A stretch of 64,000 nucleotides of DNA. It comes from Chryseobacterium binzhouense (GTDB lineage: Bacteria > Bacteroidota > Bacteroidia > Flavobacteriales > Weeksellaceae). The stretch is from positions 372,001-436,000 of the forward strand of contig NZ_VKOG01000001.1 in NCBI RefSeq assembly GCF_007474545.1. The letters run 5' to 3'. The position numbers and the translations under genes were made by a program. Positions 1 to 8,486 of this stretch are shown one piece after another (the stretch's first letter is position 1; each line of letters begins with the position of its first letter). Below the pieces are notes generated by a model. That model saw only the letters and a program-made list of their open reading frames with translations, made no database searches and had not been told where the DNA came from.

Positions 1-35
1 CACAGCATTCCTGAGATGATAAATTTCTTAATCAT
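1..35 (-). CDS. Start of an exported protein (partial, runs off the left edge)
   Basis: Only the first eleven codons are inside the window (reading leftwards from ATG at 35): MIKKFIISGML. A Met, two lysines and a hydrophobic run are what a signal peptide or lipoprotein start looks like. It lies 31 bases after the stop of the probable anti-sigma gene and in the same direction, so it is probably the third gene of the sigma/anti-sigma unit. No function can be given from eleven residues. Confidence 0.45.
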   Translation of the reverse strand, partial: MIKKFIISGML

Positions 36-66
36 TTTTATTATTTTTTAAAGTTAAATTAAATAA

Positions 67-672
67 TTATTTAGCGTTGAGATCTATTTTAGCAACATTG
101 CTACCATCTTTGGTTTTCTCAATAGCATCTTTGTGTTCTACCGAAAAAAGCAGGGTAGAAGGATCTACATATCTTTTTTTCTTGGGTGATCTTATAGAGT
201 CAGCCTTTGCGATAATTTTTGACGGTTGACTCTGAATTATTTGTGATGCAACCTCAGTAGGGTTTTCCTTGATCAATGGAAGATCAGTATTGACAGGAAT
301 TTCTTTTTCATTTTTTAATCCGGGAGAATTTTTGATTTGAGTAAATTTTTCCTGTTTTGGTGTTACAATAGCGTTCTGAGAAAAAGTTGTTGCGGGCTGT
401 AAAACAATATCTTCTTTTTGAGTAGATGACTTTTCTGTTTCTGCGATTTGTATTTTGGGTTCAGTTTCATTGGTTAAAAACAAAACGGTTCCTAAGCCAA
501 ACAGCAGTACAAAACAAGCAGCCAGTAAAATCGGGTTAAGATTAGATTTTTTTGAATAAGTATTTTCGGTCTGAGCCTGAATCTCTGACCATAAATCTCT
601 TGACGGGCTGATTTCTCTGCCGGAAATCTGCTCTTTTATCTGATGATCCAAATTATTTTTATACGAGTTCAT
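67..672 (-). CDS. Probable anti-sigma factor-like membrane protein
   Basis: 201 residues with a short hydrophilic N-terminus, one hydrophobic segment at about residues 46-66 and a long polar, Lys/Pro/Thr-rich tail that would lie in the periplasm. The start overlaps the end of the ECF sigma gene by 14 bases, a translational coupling typical of sigma/anti-sigma pairs. The N-terminal stretch (about 1-40) would be the cytoplasmic sigma-binding part; no zinc HxxxCxxC motif is present, so it is not a classical ZAS-type anti-sigma factor. The role is inferred from position and topology, not from a recognised domain. Confidence 0.6.
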   Translation of the reverse strand: MNSYKNNLDHQIKEQISGREISPSRDLWSEIQAQTENTYSKKSNLNPILLAACFVLLFGLGTVLFLTNETEPKIQIAETEKSSTQKEDIVLQPATTFSQNAIVTPKQEKFTQIKNSPGLKNEKEIPVNTDLPLIKENPTEVASQIIQSQPSKIIAKADSIRSPKKKRYVDPSTLLFSVEHKDAIEKTKDGSNVAKIDLNAK

Positions 673-1219
673 TTTTCAGTTTTTTTTGTTGTTGAAAGTA
701 GATCTTTCTCAGTTTTTCTTTAGCTCTGAAGAGTTGCGTCTTGCTTACTGCAGTAGAAATATTCAATGTATCTGCAATTTCCTGATGGGAATATTCTTCC
801 AGTACATAGAGATTAAAAACCATTCTGTAGGAATCCGGAAGCTGATCCAGAAGTTCCTGTGCATTAAAATCGAAAACAATTTCCTCCTCATGAATTTCCT
901 CCAGAACAGAAGCGTGAACATCATCCAGATAAAAAACCGTTTTGTGACTTTTAATAAAATTAAGACATTCGTTCACCACTATTTTTCTCGCCCAGCCATC
1001 AAAGTTTCCTTCACCACGATAGCTTTCTATGTGTTTGAAAATTTTGCAGAAAGCTTTGATAACGCAGTCTTCTGCCTGATACAAATCACTGATGTAGCCT
1101 CTCGCCGTACCGAGATATTTTTTCACATTCTGATCATAAAATATTTTCTGGGCAGCGGGATCATGTTTTTTAAGCCGGCTCAGCAAATCTTCTTTTTTAT
1201 TTCCAAACAAAAGCTTCAT
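659..1219 (-). CDS. RNA polymerase ECF-type sigma-70 factor
   Basis: 186 residues, the usual ECF length. Region 2 lies at about residues 25-90 (helices around YDQNVKKYLGTARGYISD and the FDGWARKIVVNECLNF motif). Region 4 lies at about 120-175, with LPDSYRMVFNLYVLEEYSHQ followed by EIADTLNISTAVSKTQLFRA as the helix-turn-helix that reads the -35 element. It directs RNA polymerase to a small regulon, normally under the control of the co-transcribed membrane protein that overlaps its 3' end. The signal cannot be deduced. Start chosen at MKLLFGNKKEDLL, which gives a normal ECF N-terminus. Confidence 0.93.
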   Translation of the reverse strand: MKLLFGNKKEDLLSRLKKHDPAAQKIFYDQNVKKYLGTARGYISDLYQAEDCVIKAFCKIFKHIESYRGEGNFDGWARKIVVNECLNFIKSHKTVFYLDDVHASVLEEIHEEEIVFDFNAQELLDQLPDSYRMVFNLYVLEEYSHQEIADTLNISTAVSKTQLFRAKEKLRKIYFQQQKKLKNELV

Positions 1220-1365
1220 GGTTGTATGCTGTTTCTATATAAAAGACAGAGAAAGTTTAAAATGGTTACAGAAAACTTTGAAAAATTATTACACAACAAT
1301 GTAAATAACTGATTTTCATAGTGTAAAATTTAATTTTGTTTTGCTTTTTATTTGCAGTATAAGAA

Positions 1366-1388
1366 AAACCGCAGCGTTACTGCGGTTT
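1366..1388 (-). terminator. Rho-independent terminator closing the mutL-lipoprotein unit
   Basis: A perfect 9-bp stem AAACCGCAG / CTGCGGTTT with a 5-base loop lies just after the stop of the lipoprotein gene. Read leftwards it is followed by a T-rich tail (TTTTTCTT). Confidence 0.85.
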
Positions 1389-1394
1389 GGTTGG

Positions 1395-1769
1395 TTATCT
1401 TTTCAGATCTTCTTTAAGTTTTTTAGCACCGTCTTCTACTTTTTGTGCTCCTTTTGCGGCGGCATCTTTTGCATCACGGCTCACCTCCTGTACTCCTTTT
1501 TTGAGGTCTTGACCTACAGCATTAATATCCTGTTTGGCTTTCTCTGCACTGTTATCAATCTTTTGTCCGGCATTATCTACGGTATTTTTAATGTCATTTT
1601 TAGCCTGATTGATTTTTGATGAGTCTACAAGTCCGGTTGTAGTTTCAGTAGTTGTTGTGGTGGTTACAGATCCGTCAGGATTTTCAACTGTTTCGGTTTT
1701 AGTAGTGGATTCTTTGCAAGAAATAATCATTGATGTTGCTGCAAAAGCGGCTAAAATGTGTTTTTTCAT
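1395..1769 (-). CDS. Small lipoprotein with amphipathic helical repeats
   Basis: 124 residues. The N-terminus MKKHILAAFAATSMIISCKE is a lipoprotein signal with the lipobox Cys at 18. A Thr-rich stretch follows (about residues 32-46). From about residue 50 the chain is Lys/Ala/Asp/Gln-rich with an 11-residue-like periodicity (NAGQKIDNSAEKAKQDINAV), predicting long amphipathic helices as in apolipoprotein- or YtxH-like proteins. It is last in the leftward unit, 28 bases after the preceding lipoprotein gene and just before a terminator. Probably an envelope or stress protein; the precise role is unknown. Confidence 0.75.
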   Translation of the reverse strand: MKKHILAAFAATSMIISCKESTTKTETVENPDGSVTTTTTTETTTGLVDSSKINQAKNDIKNTVDNAGQKIDNSAEKAKQDINAVGQDLKKGVQEVSRDAKDAAAKGAQKVEDGAKKLKEDLKR

Positions 1770-1797
1770 TGTGTGAATTTTTTTAATGTATATAAAA

Positions 1798-2124
1798 TTA
1801 TTGATTAGGATCTTTCAACGGTTTTTCCTTCAGTTTATTTTCTTCCTCGGCTTTCTTTTTTTCTTTATCCAGCTCTTCTTTTATCCGCTTTTCTTCCTGC
1901 TGCATTTTTAAAACTTCCTTCAAAGAATCCTGGTATTTTTGCGAAGACATTCTGATTTGTCTTGCGACATCAACAGAAACAGCACCATCTGAAAAAGAAT
2001 CTATCGCAGTAGTGTCATAATGTGGCTGTAATACTTCGGTACTGCTTTCTGCAAGAGGTTTGTTTTTTGAACACGCTGTCAAAAACGCTCCCAAAAGAGC
2101 TGAACCGAAAATTATTCTTTTCAT
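1798..2124 (-). CDS. Small hypothetical lipoprotein
   Basis: About 108 residues when started at the internal Met (MKRIIFGSALLGAFLTACSK), which gives a clean lipoprotein signal with the lipobox Cys at 18. An upstream ATG at 2154 would put ten charged residues in front of the signal and is less likely. The second half is a highly charged Glu/Lys helix, probably coiled coil. No family recognised. It lies 34 bases after the endonuclease/exonuclease/phosphatase paralogue and 28 bases before the next lipoprotein, in one transcription unit. Confidence 0.7.
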   Translation of the reverse strand: MKRIIFGSALLGAFLTACSKNKPLAESSTEVLQPHYDTTAIDSFSDGAVSVDVARQIRMSSQKYQDSLKEVLKMQQEEKRIKEELDKEKKKAEEENKLKEKPLKDPNQ

Positions 2125-2158
2125 GTGATAATTTCTTGTTTTTCTTATTTTCAAAAAA

Positions 2159-3145
2159 CTAATTTATAATAAATTCAGCAATTACGGCATAATGGTCTGA
2201 TAATTTTACAGAATAATCTACCTTGTAGCTTATGGCTTTAATGTTTTTAGATGTAAAAATATAGTCTAGCCTTAATGGAAATTTAAAATCATGAAATGTA
2301 GTGGAGCTCCCGCAGCCTGATTGCAGAAAAGCATCATCAAGATTTTTCCCTAAATTGTAATATTCCCAAGAATTGGGAACCGCATTGAAATCTCCAGCCA
2401 GAATTACCGGATATGGAGAATTCTCAACAGCAGTTCGTATTTTTTTAATCTGATTTTCGTGTGCCTTAAAAGTTTCTGTTAAACGGCAGAATAGTGTCAA
2501 AATACTGTGTTTTTCTTTGGAAGGATTGTCATCGTCTTTCATTCCGATCATACTTTTTGTGACTCTGAAGGGTTCCAGATATACATTCACAACACGGATT
2601 GTCTCGCCCTTTATTTCGAGATCTGCAAAAAAGGAACTTCCTTTTGACGTATCTTTCAGCAGATCCTGCTGATTCAGAATTTTATGTTTTGTCTTTAAAA
2701 TTGCTGCAGGATATTTTACAAGATCTTCTCTGAAATTTCTGTTGGTATCTTTTTCCTGAACCAGAATAACATCAGCATCATGGCTTCTGATATATTTTCT
2801 GACGTTTTCCCATCCTTTGCTCCCATATTTTACATTGTAAGTGATTATTTTAACAGATTTATTTTCTGATAAATTTTCTTTAGGTGATGCAGAAATATTT
2901 ATCCATCTTCGGATAGGTTGTATAAAGATGATGGTGCTCATCAAAAAAAGAAGAGCTGTTTTTTTTGCCTTAAAAAACCAGATGGTAATAAGAAGTAAAT
3001 GAGTGATAATTAAATACGGAAAAAGCAGAGACAGAAAATTAAGAGATCCAAATAGACTTGGTGCAACCCATTGATTTGCCATGGTTGCCACTAAAAGCAA
3101 TAGAACTAAAAAGTGAAGAACAAAAAGTAATGAAACTTTCCTCAT
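2159..3145 (-). CDS. Membrane-anchored endonuclease/exonuclease/phosphatase family protein (copy 2)
   Basis: 328 residues from MRKVSLLFVLHFLVL; an ATG 45 bases upstream would add a hydrophilic extension and spoil the match in length to the neighbouring paralogue (329 residues). Three hydrophobic segments (about 5-25, 35-60, 65-80) are followed by an EEP catalytic domain from about residue 95. Its motifs are KIITYNVKYGS, VILVQEKD with the metal-binding Glu, LAGDFNAVPNSWEYYN and the C-terminal SDHYAVIAEF with the catalytic His. The family hydrolyses phosphodiester or phosphomonoester bonds. The topology puts the catalytic domain outside the inner membrane, but the substrate is unknown. It is a tandem duplicate of the next gene. 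Confidence 0.85.
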   Translation of the reverse strand: MRKVSLLFVLHFLVLLLLVATMANQWVAPSLFGSLNFLSLLFPYLIITHLLLITIWFFKAKKTALLFLMSTIIFIQPIRRWINISASPKENLSENKSVKIITYNVKYGSKGWENVRKYIRSHDADVILVQEKDTNRNFREDLVKYPAAILKTKHKILNQQDLLKDTSKGSSFFADLEIKGETIRVVNVYLEPFRVTKSMIGMKDDDNPSKEKHSILTLFCRLTETFKAHENQIKKIRTAVENSPYPVILAGDFNAVPNSWEYYNLGKNLDDAFLQSGCGSSTTFHDFKFPLRLDYIFTSKNIKAISYKVDYSVKLSDHYAVIAEFIIN

Positions 3146-3225
3146 CAGGATATATTTAATACGGCTTCCATGAATCAAAAACACAGCCAAAGCGATGCAT
3201 TAAAATCATAAAATCTATTAAATTA

Positions 3226-4215
3226 TCATTCTATTTTGAAGCTGGCAATTACAGGAAAATGGTCAGAAAGATGTACTGAGTGATCTACATAATAACTCAC
3301 AGGCTGAATAGATTTTGAAGTAAAAATATAGTCTATTCTTAAAGGGTATCTGAAGTCATGAAAGCTGGTTCCGCTTCCTTTTCCGACCTCGTAAAAAGGA
3401 TCTTTCAACACATCAGATATATGATAGTACTCATAGGAATTGGGAACAGCGTTGAAATCTCCGGCAACAATCACGGGATAAGGAGACTGCTCAATACTTT
3501 TTCTGATAAGCTGCACCTGCTCCTGATGGCTTTTAAAAGTAGGAATAAGCCTTTTAACCAGATCCTTCATTTTCTTTTCGTCCTCATTACCGTTCCCGTC
3601 AAGTTTTACCATATCTTTTACAACACCAAAAGATTGAAGGTGTACGTTGAAGACACGATAGGTTTTCCCATTGATTTTAAGATCAATCTGCTCACACTGA
3701 GAAGTGATATCACCATCGGAGAGATGTTCAAAAACATTTTTTCTAGCAAGAATTGTGTATTTTGAATAAAAACAAATGACAGGTAAGGTATATTCTCCTT
3801 TGAGGTTATCCAATTCATAATCAGGACCGGATTCTTGAAGAAAAACAATATCTGCCTTTTGCTCATTGATATAATCCTGAATTTCTTTTTGACCTAATTT
3901 TCCGCCTTTTGTATTGAATGTGACAATTTTCAGATTCGGAATTTCTTTTTTCTCTGATGAATAATTAAGCCATCTTTTTGCAGGATTAAAAAAAAACAAT
4001 CCTAAAAACATAAAAGCAAACGCTCTTTTTTTCCAGCTGAAAATCCAGAAAAAAGTAATAAAAATGTAAAGAATAAACATTACCGGAAAGCCCAAAGACA
4101 AAAAATTGAAACCCCAGAAAGCTTTTGGCGGAATATAAGCATTCAGCAAAACTCCGAGTAAGAGAAAAAGCAATGCTAAATGTGCAATGAAAAGAAGGGT
4201 GCGGAATACTTTCAC
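3226..4215 (-). CDS. Membrane-anchored endonuclease/exonuclease/phosphatase family protein (copy 1)
   Basis: 329 residues: three membrane segments within the first 80 residues, then the EEP fold with NLKIVTFNTKGG, DIVFLQESG (metal Glu), VAGDFNAVPNSYEYYH and LSDHFPVIASF (catalytic His). It is co-linear with the downstream paralogue along the whole length, so the pair arose by tandem duplication. It starts five bases after the rhomboid protease stop and belongs to the mutL-led unit. Such proteins are common in Bacteroidota; the activity is predicted as Mg-dependent phosphodiesterase on an unknown periplasmic substrate. Confidence 0.87.
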   Translation of the reverse strand: MKVFRTLLFIAHLALLFLLLGVLLNAYIPPKAFWGFNFLSLGFPVMFILYIFITFFWIFSWKKRAFAFMFLGLFFFNPAKRWLNYSSEKKEIPNLKIVTFNTKGGKLGQKEIQDYINEQKADIVFLQESGPDYELDNLKGEYTLPVICFYSKYTILARKNVFEHLSDGDITSQCEQIDLKINGKTYRVFNVHLQSFGVVKDMVKLDGNGNEDEKKMKDLVKRLIPTFKSHQEQVQLIRKSIEQSPYPVIVAGDFNAVPNSYEYYHISDVLKDPFYEVGKGSGTSFHDFRYPLRIDYIFTSKSIQPVSYYVDHSVHLSDHFPVIASFKIE

Positions 4216-4220
4216 AGCGA

Positions 4221-4976
4221 TTAATTGAATCTGTATAAATGTTTTTTCCAGATTTTGGCTAAAATATATCCGACAATAGCTCCTCCCACGTGAGCTAAAT
4301 GAGCAATACCACCAACATTTCCTGTAACTCCTAAAATAACCGAACCTACAATAATGATAGGAAGCAGAATTTTTACCTTTATCGGAACCGGGATAAACAT
4401 AATTCCAATTTTTGCATCAGGATAGAGTGTAGCAAATGCGGCAACCACTCCAAATATAGCTCCGGAAGCTCCAAGCATTGGAGATCTTAAGCTAATTAGA
4501 AGTTTTCTTGATAATTCAAAAATTTCTGGTGTTTTATTGTTTAAAAGAATTTGTTCTGAAAAATTTATGTCAGATTGTCTGTATATTTCAAATACATCAA
4601 CGCCTAAATTTTGCAGATTAGCTGTAATCTGCTGAATTTCAATAAAATTCCAAAGGTTGAATAGGAAAAATGCTCCAAAACCACTTAAAAAATACAGAAT
4701 TATATATTTATTTCTTTTTAAATTATACTCTAAAATAGGTCCAAAACTATACAAGGTAAACATATTAAAAAGGATATGCATTATTCCGCTTGGTTCTTTA
4801 AAAGGAGCATGCATAAACATATGTGTAATAATTTGCCAAGATTTAAAATTAGGTGAAAAAGGATAAAATGCAGATAGTGTATTGTATAGATCAAAAAAAA
4901 CAAAATTTGCAATGATATAAACAACAATATTCAAAATGATAATATTCTTGGTGATTGGCGGTATATTATTAAACAT
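4221..4976 (-). CDS. Rhomboid family intramembrane serine protease
   Basis: 251 residues, six or more hydrophobic segments. The catalytic motif GASGAIFG places the nucleophile at Ser171, with the partner His at 229 in the HLAHVGG motif. The HxxxN motif MHILFNMF (His67, Asn71) forms the oxyanion side. It cleaves transmembrane segments within the inner membrane; its substrates cannot be told from sequence. A long insertion (about residues 110-165) between the third and fourth membrane segments is somewhat unusual. It sits four bases after mutL in the same operon. Confidence 0.93.
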   Translation of the reverse strand: MFNNIPPITKNIIILNIVVYIIANFVFFDLYNTLSAFYPFSPNFKSWQIITHMFMHAPFKEPSGIMHILFNMFTLYSFGPILEYNLKRNKYIILYFLSGFGAFFLFNLWNFIEIQQITANLQNLGVDVFEIYRQSDINFSEQILLNNKTPEIFELSRKLLISLRSPMLGASGAIFGVVAAFATLYPDAKIGIMFIPVPIKVKILLPIIIVGSVILGVTGNVGGIAHLAHVGGAIVGYILAKIWKKHLYRFN

Positions 4977-4980
4977 TTAC

Positions 4981-6759
4981 TTAAAATTTATTTTTAAAAT
5001 CATTAAACGGAACTTCAAAATAGCATCTTTTTCCGTTGGGTAAAAACTCAGGAAATCCTAGAGCTGTAAAATCTTTAATGACCTGTTCCGCATCAATTTT
5101 ATAGATAAAATCGAAACGTGATTTGCTCTGCATTTTGTTCCATTGGTTTTGATAATACTGCAAAAACTCGTCCTCTGTTCTGTATTCCAGAATTTCAAAC
5201 AGATTTTCCAGAAATTTCATTACCTGAGATTCTTTCAGACCTTCAGGAACGGCATCTATCCTCAAAACACTCTCATGAGCAATTGTCATTTCAAAACCCA
5301 GCTCCGGAAGATATTTTTTGATGGATCTGTATTTGTTTTTTTCAATTTCATTCATGTGATATTCCAGAGAAAACAAAAGAGACTGGCTGTTGACGGCTCC
5401 TTTTTTTACTGTTTTATTATGATCTGAAACTACAAGCCTGTGCATTCTTCCCAAATCCAGCATCAAAGTACGGTCACCTTTATTGAAAAGCCAGTATCCA
5501 TTCGGAAGCCTCATCAAATCCTCATCAAAATCTTCGTCTTCAAAAAGATTAATTTTTGATGGCTCCGGAGTGATGTTTTGCTGGTACATTTCCGTGAGAT
5601 TGTGAATTTCGGTTTTAGAAACTGTTTTTTCTTCCAAAAAAGGATTGTAATCTCTGTCAACAATAATCTCGGGCATTTTGAAACTTGCCGAATTGCTTTT
5701 GCTTGGAAAGCTTTTCTGCATTATCTCATCAAGCTGCGGATCTCGCTCAAAATCAAGGCTTGGAGCAATATTGTAAATTCCCAGAGAGCGTTTGATAGTA
5801 GATCGAAGCAATGCAAAAATAAGGTGCTCATCTTCGAACTTCACTTCTGTTTTCTGCGGATGAATGTTGACATCTATTTTCTCAGGATCCAACTCAAGAA
5901 AAAGAAAGAAAGTCGGGATATATCCCGGCAGAAGCAAGCCTTCAAAAGCTTCCTGAACCGCTTTATTAAAATAAGGACTTTTAAAAAACCTTCCGTTAAC
6001 AAAAAGAAACTGTTCGCCGCGTGTTTTTTTGGCCCCTTCAGGTTTAGCAACGAAACCGTGAAGCTGACACCATACAATATCTTCTTTAATAGGAATGAGC
6101 TGAGGCTGAAGTTTTCTTCCGAAAATATCAACAATTCTCTGCATCTGGGTTCCTTTTCTGAGTCTGAAGACAGGCTCATCATCATGAAACAGGCAAAACT
6201 CTAAATTTTCGTGAGCCAGTGCCACCCTTTGGAACTCATCAATAACGTGACGAAATTCAATATTGTTATTCTTGAGAAACTTTCTCCTTGCAGGAACATT
6301 GTAAAATAAATTTTTAACCAAAAAATTGGATCCTTCTGCGGTCTGTATCGGCTCCTGAAACTGAAAGACTCCGCCTTCAATGTAGATATTGGTTCCCAAA
6401 GGGGCTTCATGACGTTTTGTTTTCAGCTCCACCTGTGCAACAGCAGCAATGGAAGCCAGAGCTTCGCCGCGGAATCCTTTGGTGGCGATTTTGAAAATAT
6501 CTTCAGTTCCTCTTATTTTAGATGTAGCGTGTCGCTCAAAAGCCATTCTTGCATCAGTTTCAGACATTCCTTTTCCGTCATCCACTACCTGAATAAGGTT
6601 TTTCCCGGCATCACGTACAATCAGCTCAATTTTTGTGGCTCCTGCATCAATAGAGTTTTCCAGAAGCTCTTTTACAATAGATGCGGGCCGCTGAACGACT
6701 TCACCTGCTGCAATCTGGTTGGCTACATGATCGGGTAAAAGCTGAATAATATCTGACAT
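4981..6759 (-). CDS. mutL: DNA mismatch repair protein MutL, without the usual endonuclease motif
   Basis: 592 residues. The N-terminal GHKL ATPase is intact: IAAGEVVQRPASIVKELLEN, the DDGKGM Mg/ATP motif, ATSKI and GFRGEALASI. The transducer domain ends near residue 330 (DVNIHPQKTEVKF). The C-terminal dimerisation domain (about 400-592) lacks the DQHA(X)2E(X)4E nuclease motif; where it should be the sequence reads LMLDLGRMHRLVVSDHN, and the CPHGRP zinc motif is replaced by LPNGKRCYFEV. It coordinates MutS with downstream repair steps. It leads the leftward unit down to the terminator at 1366. Confidence 0.95.
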   Translation of the reverse strand: MSDIIQLLPDHVANQIAAGEVVQRPASIVKELLENSIDAGATKIELIVRDAGKNLIQVVDDGKGMSETDARMAFERHATSKIRGTEDIFKIATKGFRGEALASIAAVAQVELKTKRHEAPLGTNIYIEGGVFQFQEPIQTAEGSNFLVKNLFYNVPARRKFLKNNNIEFRHVIDEFQRVALAHENLEFCLFHDDEPVFRLRKGTQMQRIVDIFGRKLQPQLIPIKEDIVWCQLHGFVAKPEGAKKTRGEQFLFVNGRFFKSPYFNKAVQEAFEGLLLPGYIPTFFLFLELDPEKIDVNIHPQKTEVKFEDEHLIFALLRSTIKRSLGIYNIAPSLDFERDPQLDEIMQKSFPSKSNSASFKMPEIIVDRDYNPFLEEKTVSKTEIHNLTEMYQQNITPEPSKINLFEDEDFDEDLMRLPNGYWLFNKGDRTLMLDLGRMHRLVVSDHNKTVKKGAVNSQSLLFSLEYHMNEIEKNKYRSIKKYLPELGFEMTIAHESVLRIDAVPEGLKESQVMKFLENLFEILEYRTEDEFLQYYQNQWNKMQSKSRFDFIYKIDAEQVIKDFTALGFPEFLPNGKRCYFEVPFNDFKNKF

Positions 6760-6777
6760 ACATGAATAATGAACTTA

Positions 6778-6785
6778 CAAAAATA
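6778..6785 (-). promoter_or_regulatory. Probable -7 promoter element of the mutL unit
   Basis: TATTTTTG on the minus strand fits the Bacteroidota TAnnTTTG box exactly and lies 19 bases before the mutL ATG, giving a short leader. No convincing -33 TTG at the usual distance was seen. Confidence 0.45.
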
Positions 6786-6869
6786 GGTAAAGCAATTAAG
6801 ATTTAAAATAATAATCCACTGAATTACAAATTTAGTTATCCTCAGGTTACTCACGATAGAAAATAAAAA

Positions 6870-6898
6870 GCTCCCATCATTTTTCAATAAATGGAAGC
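6870..6898 (-). terminator. Rho-independent terminator after the DUF1275 gene
   Basis: On the minus strand GCTTCCAT pairs with ATGGGAGC (one G-U pair, 13-base loop), followed by TTTTTATTTTC. It lies about 40 bases beyond the stop codon of the DUF1275 gene. Confidence 0.7.
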
Positions 6899-6939
6899 CA
6901 AACTAAGTAAACTATGATTGTCTTGTGTTTAAAAATTTA

Positions 6940-7791
6940 TTACGTCATTTTTTCTTCTAAAACGAGTTTAGATTTCTCTGTCCTTTTTCTTTCAATTTTT
7001 TCACCGTTTCCATGTATTTTATCGTACAGAAAGGCCAATGGATTAGGCTTTTTGTATATTCTGGAATATCTGTATTGCGTATTAAAATGTCTTACATGAA
7101 TTTTATAAAAATCATATCCAATTACGACAACAAGACAGGTGCTGATTACATAAAACACACTGAATTCCAGATAATAATATGTAAGACCTGAGAAAACGGC
7201 TCCCAAAACATAAGAAATCATGATGCTGACCAGCAGTTTTGCTCTTGCCTTAAGCTCGGGATTTTTCCTGTATCTTTTCTGAGTAAACATAGACGCTAAA
7301 ATTCCCAGATCAGTGGTCGTTCCGGTAAGGTGGGTTGTTTTTACCAAAAAATTGGAGATACTCGCCGTTAAACCATTCTGAAGACCTGTTGCAAACAACA
7401 TAAGCGCTACCATAACCTGTGCTTCTTCTATGGTTTTCTGATAGTAAAGATGTCCGTAAATTCCTACTGTCAAGAGACAGATAATTTCTAGAACGAGCGG
7501 AAATGCGTGGGCAAAATATTTACTTTTTTTATTGAAATTAATGACCGAAAAGTTAGCAGTAAAACTTCCGAAAAAGAAAAGAAAAATCCATGCTCCTATT
7601 ACAGCTACCTGTGTCCAGTTTCCTTTGCTTATTTCTGCTGAAAAAACAGCATAATGTCCTGTAACATTGGATGTAAAAGACAGAAAAATAAGCAGTGAGG
7701 CAACATTTATAGTTCCTGCCGTAAAGGCGGTCAGCGTTCCCAGTCTTATATTGTCTCCCAACGTTCTGCTGTTACTATAATTCCTTAACAT
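6940..7791 (-). CDS. DUF1275 (YoaK-like) integral membrane protein
   Basis: About 283 residues from MLRNYSNSRTLGDN; the longer frame starting at 7845 would overlap the upstream gene. The hallmark is the N-terminal LGTLTAFTAGTINVASLLIF followed by the SNVTGHYAVFSAEISKG segment, and later VKTTHLTGTTTDLGILAS, both typical of the DUF1275 family. Six hydrophobic segments are visible, with a basic C-terminal tail of about 55 residues. The biochemical function of this family is unsettled; a transporter-like role is often assumed. It is probably co-transcribed with the Usp-like gene upstream. Confidence 0.85.
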   Translation of the reverse strand: MLRNYSNSRTLGDNIRLGTLTAFTAGTINVASLLIFLSFTSNVTGHYAVFSAEISKGNWTQVAVIGAWIFLFFFGSFTANFSVINFNKKSKYFAHAFPLVLEIICLLTVGIYGHLYYQKTIEEAQVMVALMLFATGLQNGLTASISNFLVKTTHLTGTTTDLGILASMFTQKRYRKNPELKARAKLLVSIMISYVLGAVFSGLTYYYLEFSVFYVISTCLVVVIGYDFYKIHVRHFNTQYRYSRIYKKPNPLAFLYDKIHGNGEKIERKRTEKSKLVLEEKMT

Positions 7792-7819
7792 TTTTTTTAA
7801 ATTTAAAAGTGAATTTGTA

Positions 7820-8317
7820 TTAAACTTCTGCGAAAACTTCCGCAAGCCTGCCTTTTTCAGGCATTACTTTAGGAGTTTCCAGTACCAGCTCGAAAGAAGG
7901 CAGCTCTTTGCATTTTCTGATATAAGGAGCCAGATCAAACTTTCCTTTTGTATTCATGTCTTTCAATGACGGAGAATAATAAGCTTCTGTGATATTTTCC
8001 GCTTTCACATAATTGTTGAATGCTCTTTGCATGCTTCCGGTAAAAATGTCGCATACGATTTTATCTACCAGATGAGAATATTTGTTGGCAATAATAGCAT
8101 AAGCTTCACAAAACTCTTTAGCTCTTATTTTGTTGAAAACGGTAGCTTTTGTATTGAATAGCAGATCTCTGATAGAATCTCCCATGTCATAACCAGATAC
8201 CATGAGAATTTTGTACTTCGTATCCTGCTCAGCATTATTTTTTTCTTTAAGTACTTTTTTTAAAATATTTAATGATTCAAGAGAATAATCTGTTGCTATT
8301 AAAATGGTTGTGCTCAT
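7820..8317 (-). CDS. Universal-stress-protein-like hypothetical protein
   Basis: 165 residues. The start MSTTILIATDYSLESLNILKKVL looks like the first beta-strand and Asp of a Usp/HUP-fold protein (ILIATDYS), and YKILMVSGYDM could be the second strand. The C-terminal half does not show the G-(X)2-G-(X)9-G(S/T) ATP-binding signature, so any resemblance covers the first half only. It sits 28 bases before the DUF1275 gene. Function unknown. Confidence 0.6.
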   Translation of the reverse strand: MSTTILIATDYSLESLNILKKVLKEKNNAEQDTKYKILMVSGYDMGDSIRDLLFNTKATVFNKIRAKEFCEAYAIIANKYSHLVDKIVCDIFTGSMQRAFNNYVKAENITEAYYSPSLKDMNTKGKFDLAPYIRKCKELPSFELVLETPKVMPEKGRLAEVFAEV

Positions 8318-8354
8318 ATCTTTCAGATTTAGAAGTGTAACATTTTTGATATTA

Positions 8355-8362
8355 CAAAACTA
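8355..8362 (-). promoter_or_regulatory. Probable -7 promoter element of the Usp-like/DUF1275 unit
   Basis: TAGTTTTG on the minus strand matches TAnnTTTG and lies about 38 bases before the ATG at 8317. No clear -33 element. Confidence 0.4.
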
Positions 8363-8486
8363 TCGCTGCCAAATTAAAAGCTCTTTGGAAAGAAATTAAA
8401 ATGTAATTAAAGAGATTAAAATGAGATTAGAATTGATGTTAGTTTTAAAAAAACGTATTTTATTCTAAGTGAAAAATTGAACTGAA

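Noticed and set aside
686-1312. Long plus-strand open frame (208 codons) opposite the ECF sigma gene
   Set aside because: It is the antisense shadow of a clear sigma factor, is rich in Phe/Ile/Cys as shadows of AT-rich genes are, and has no recognisable domain.
5578-6204. Plus-strand open frame of 208 codons inside mutL
   Set aside because: Antisense to well-conserved MutL motifs; composition and lack of domain show it is a shadow.
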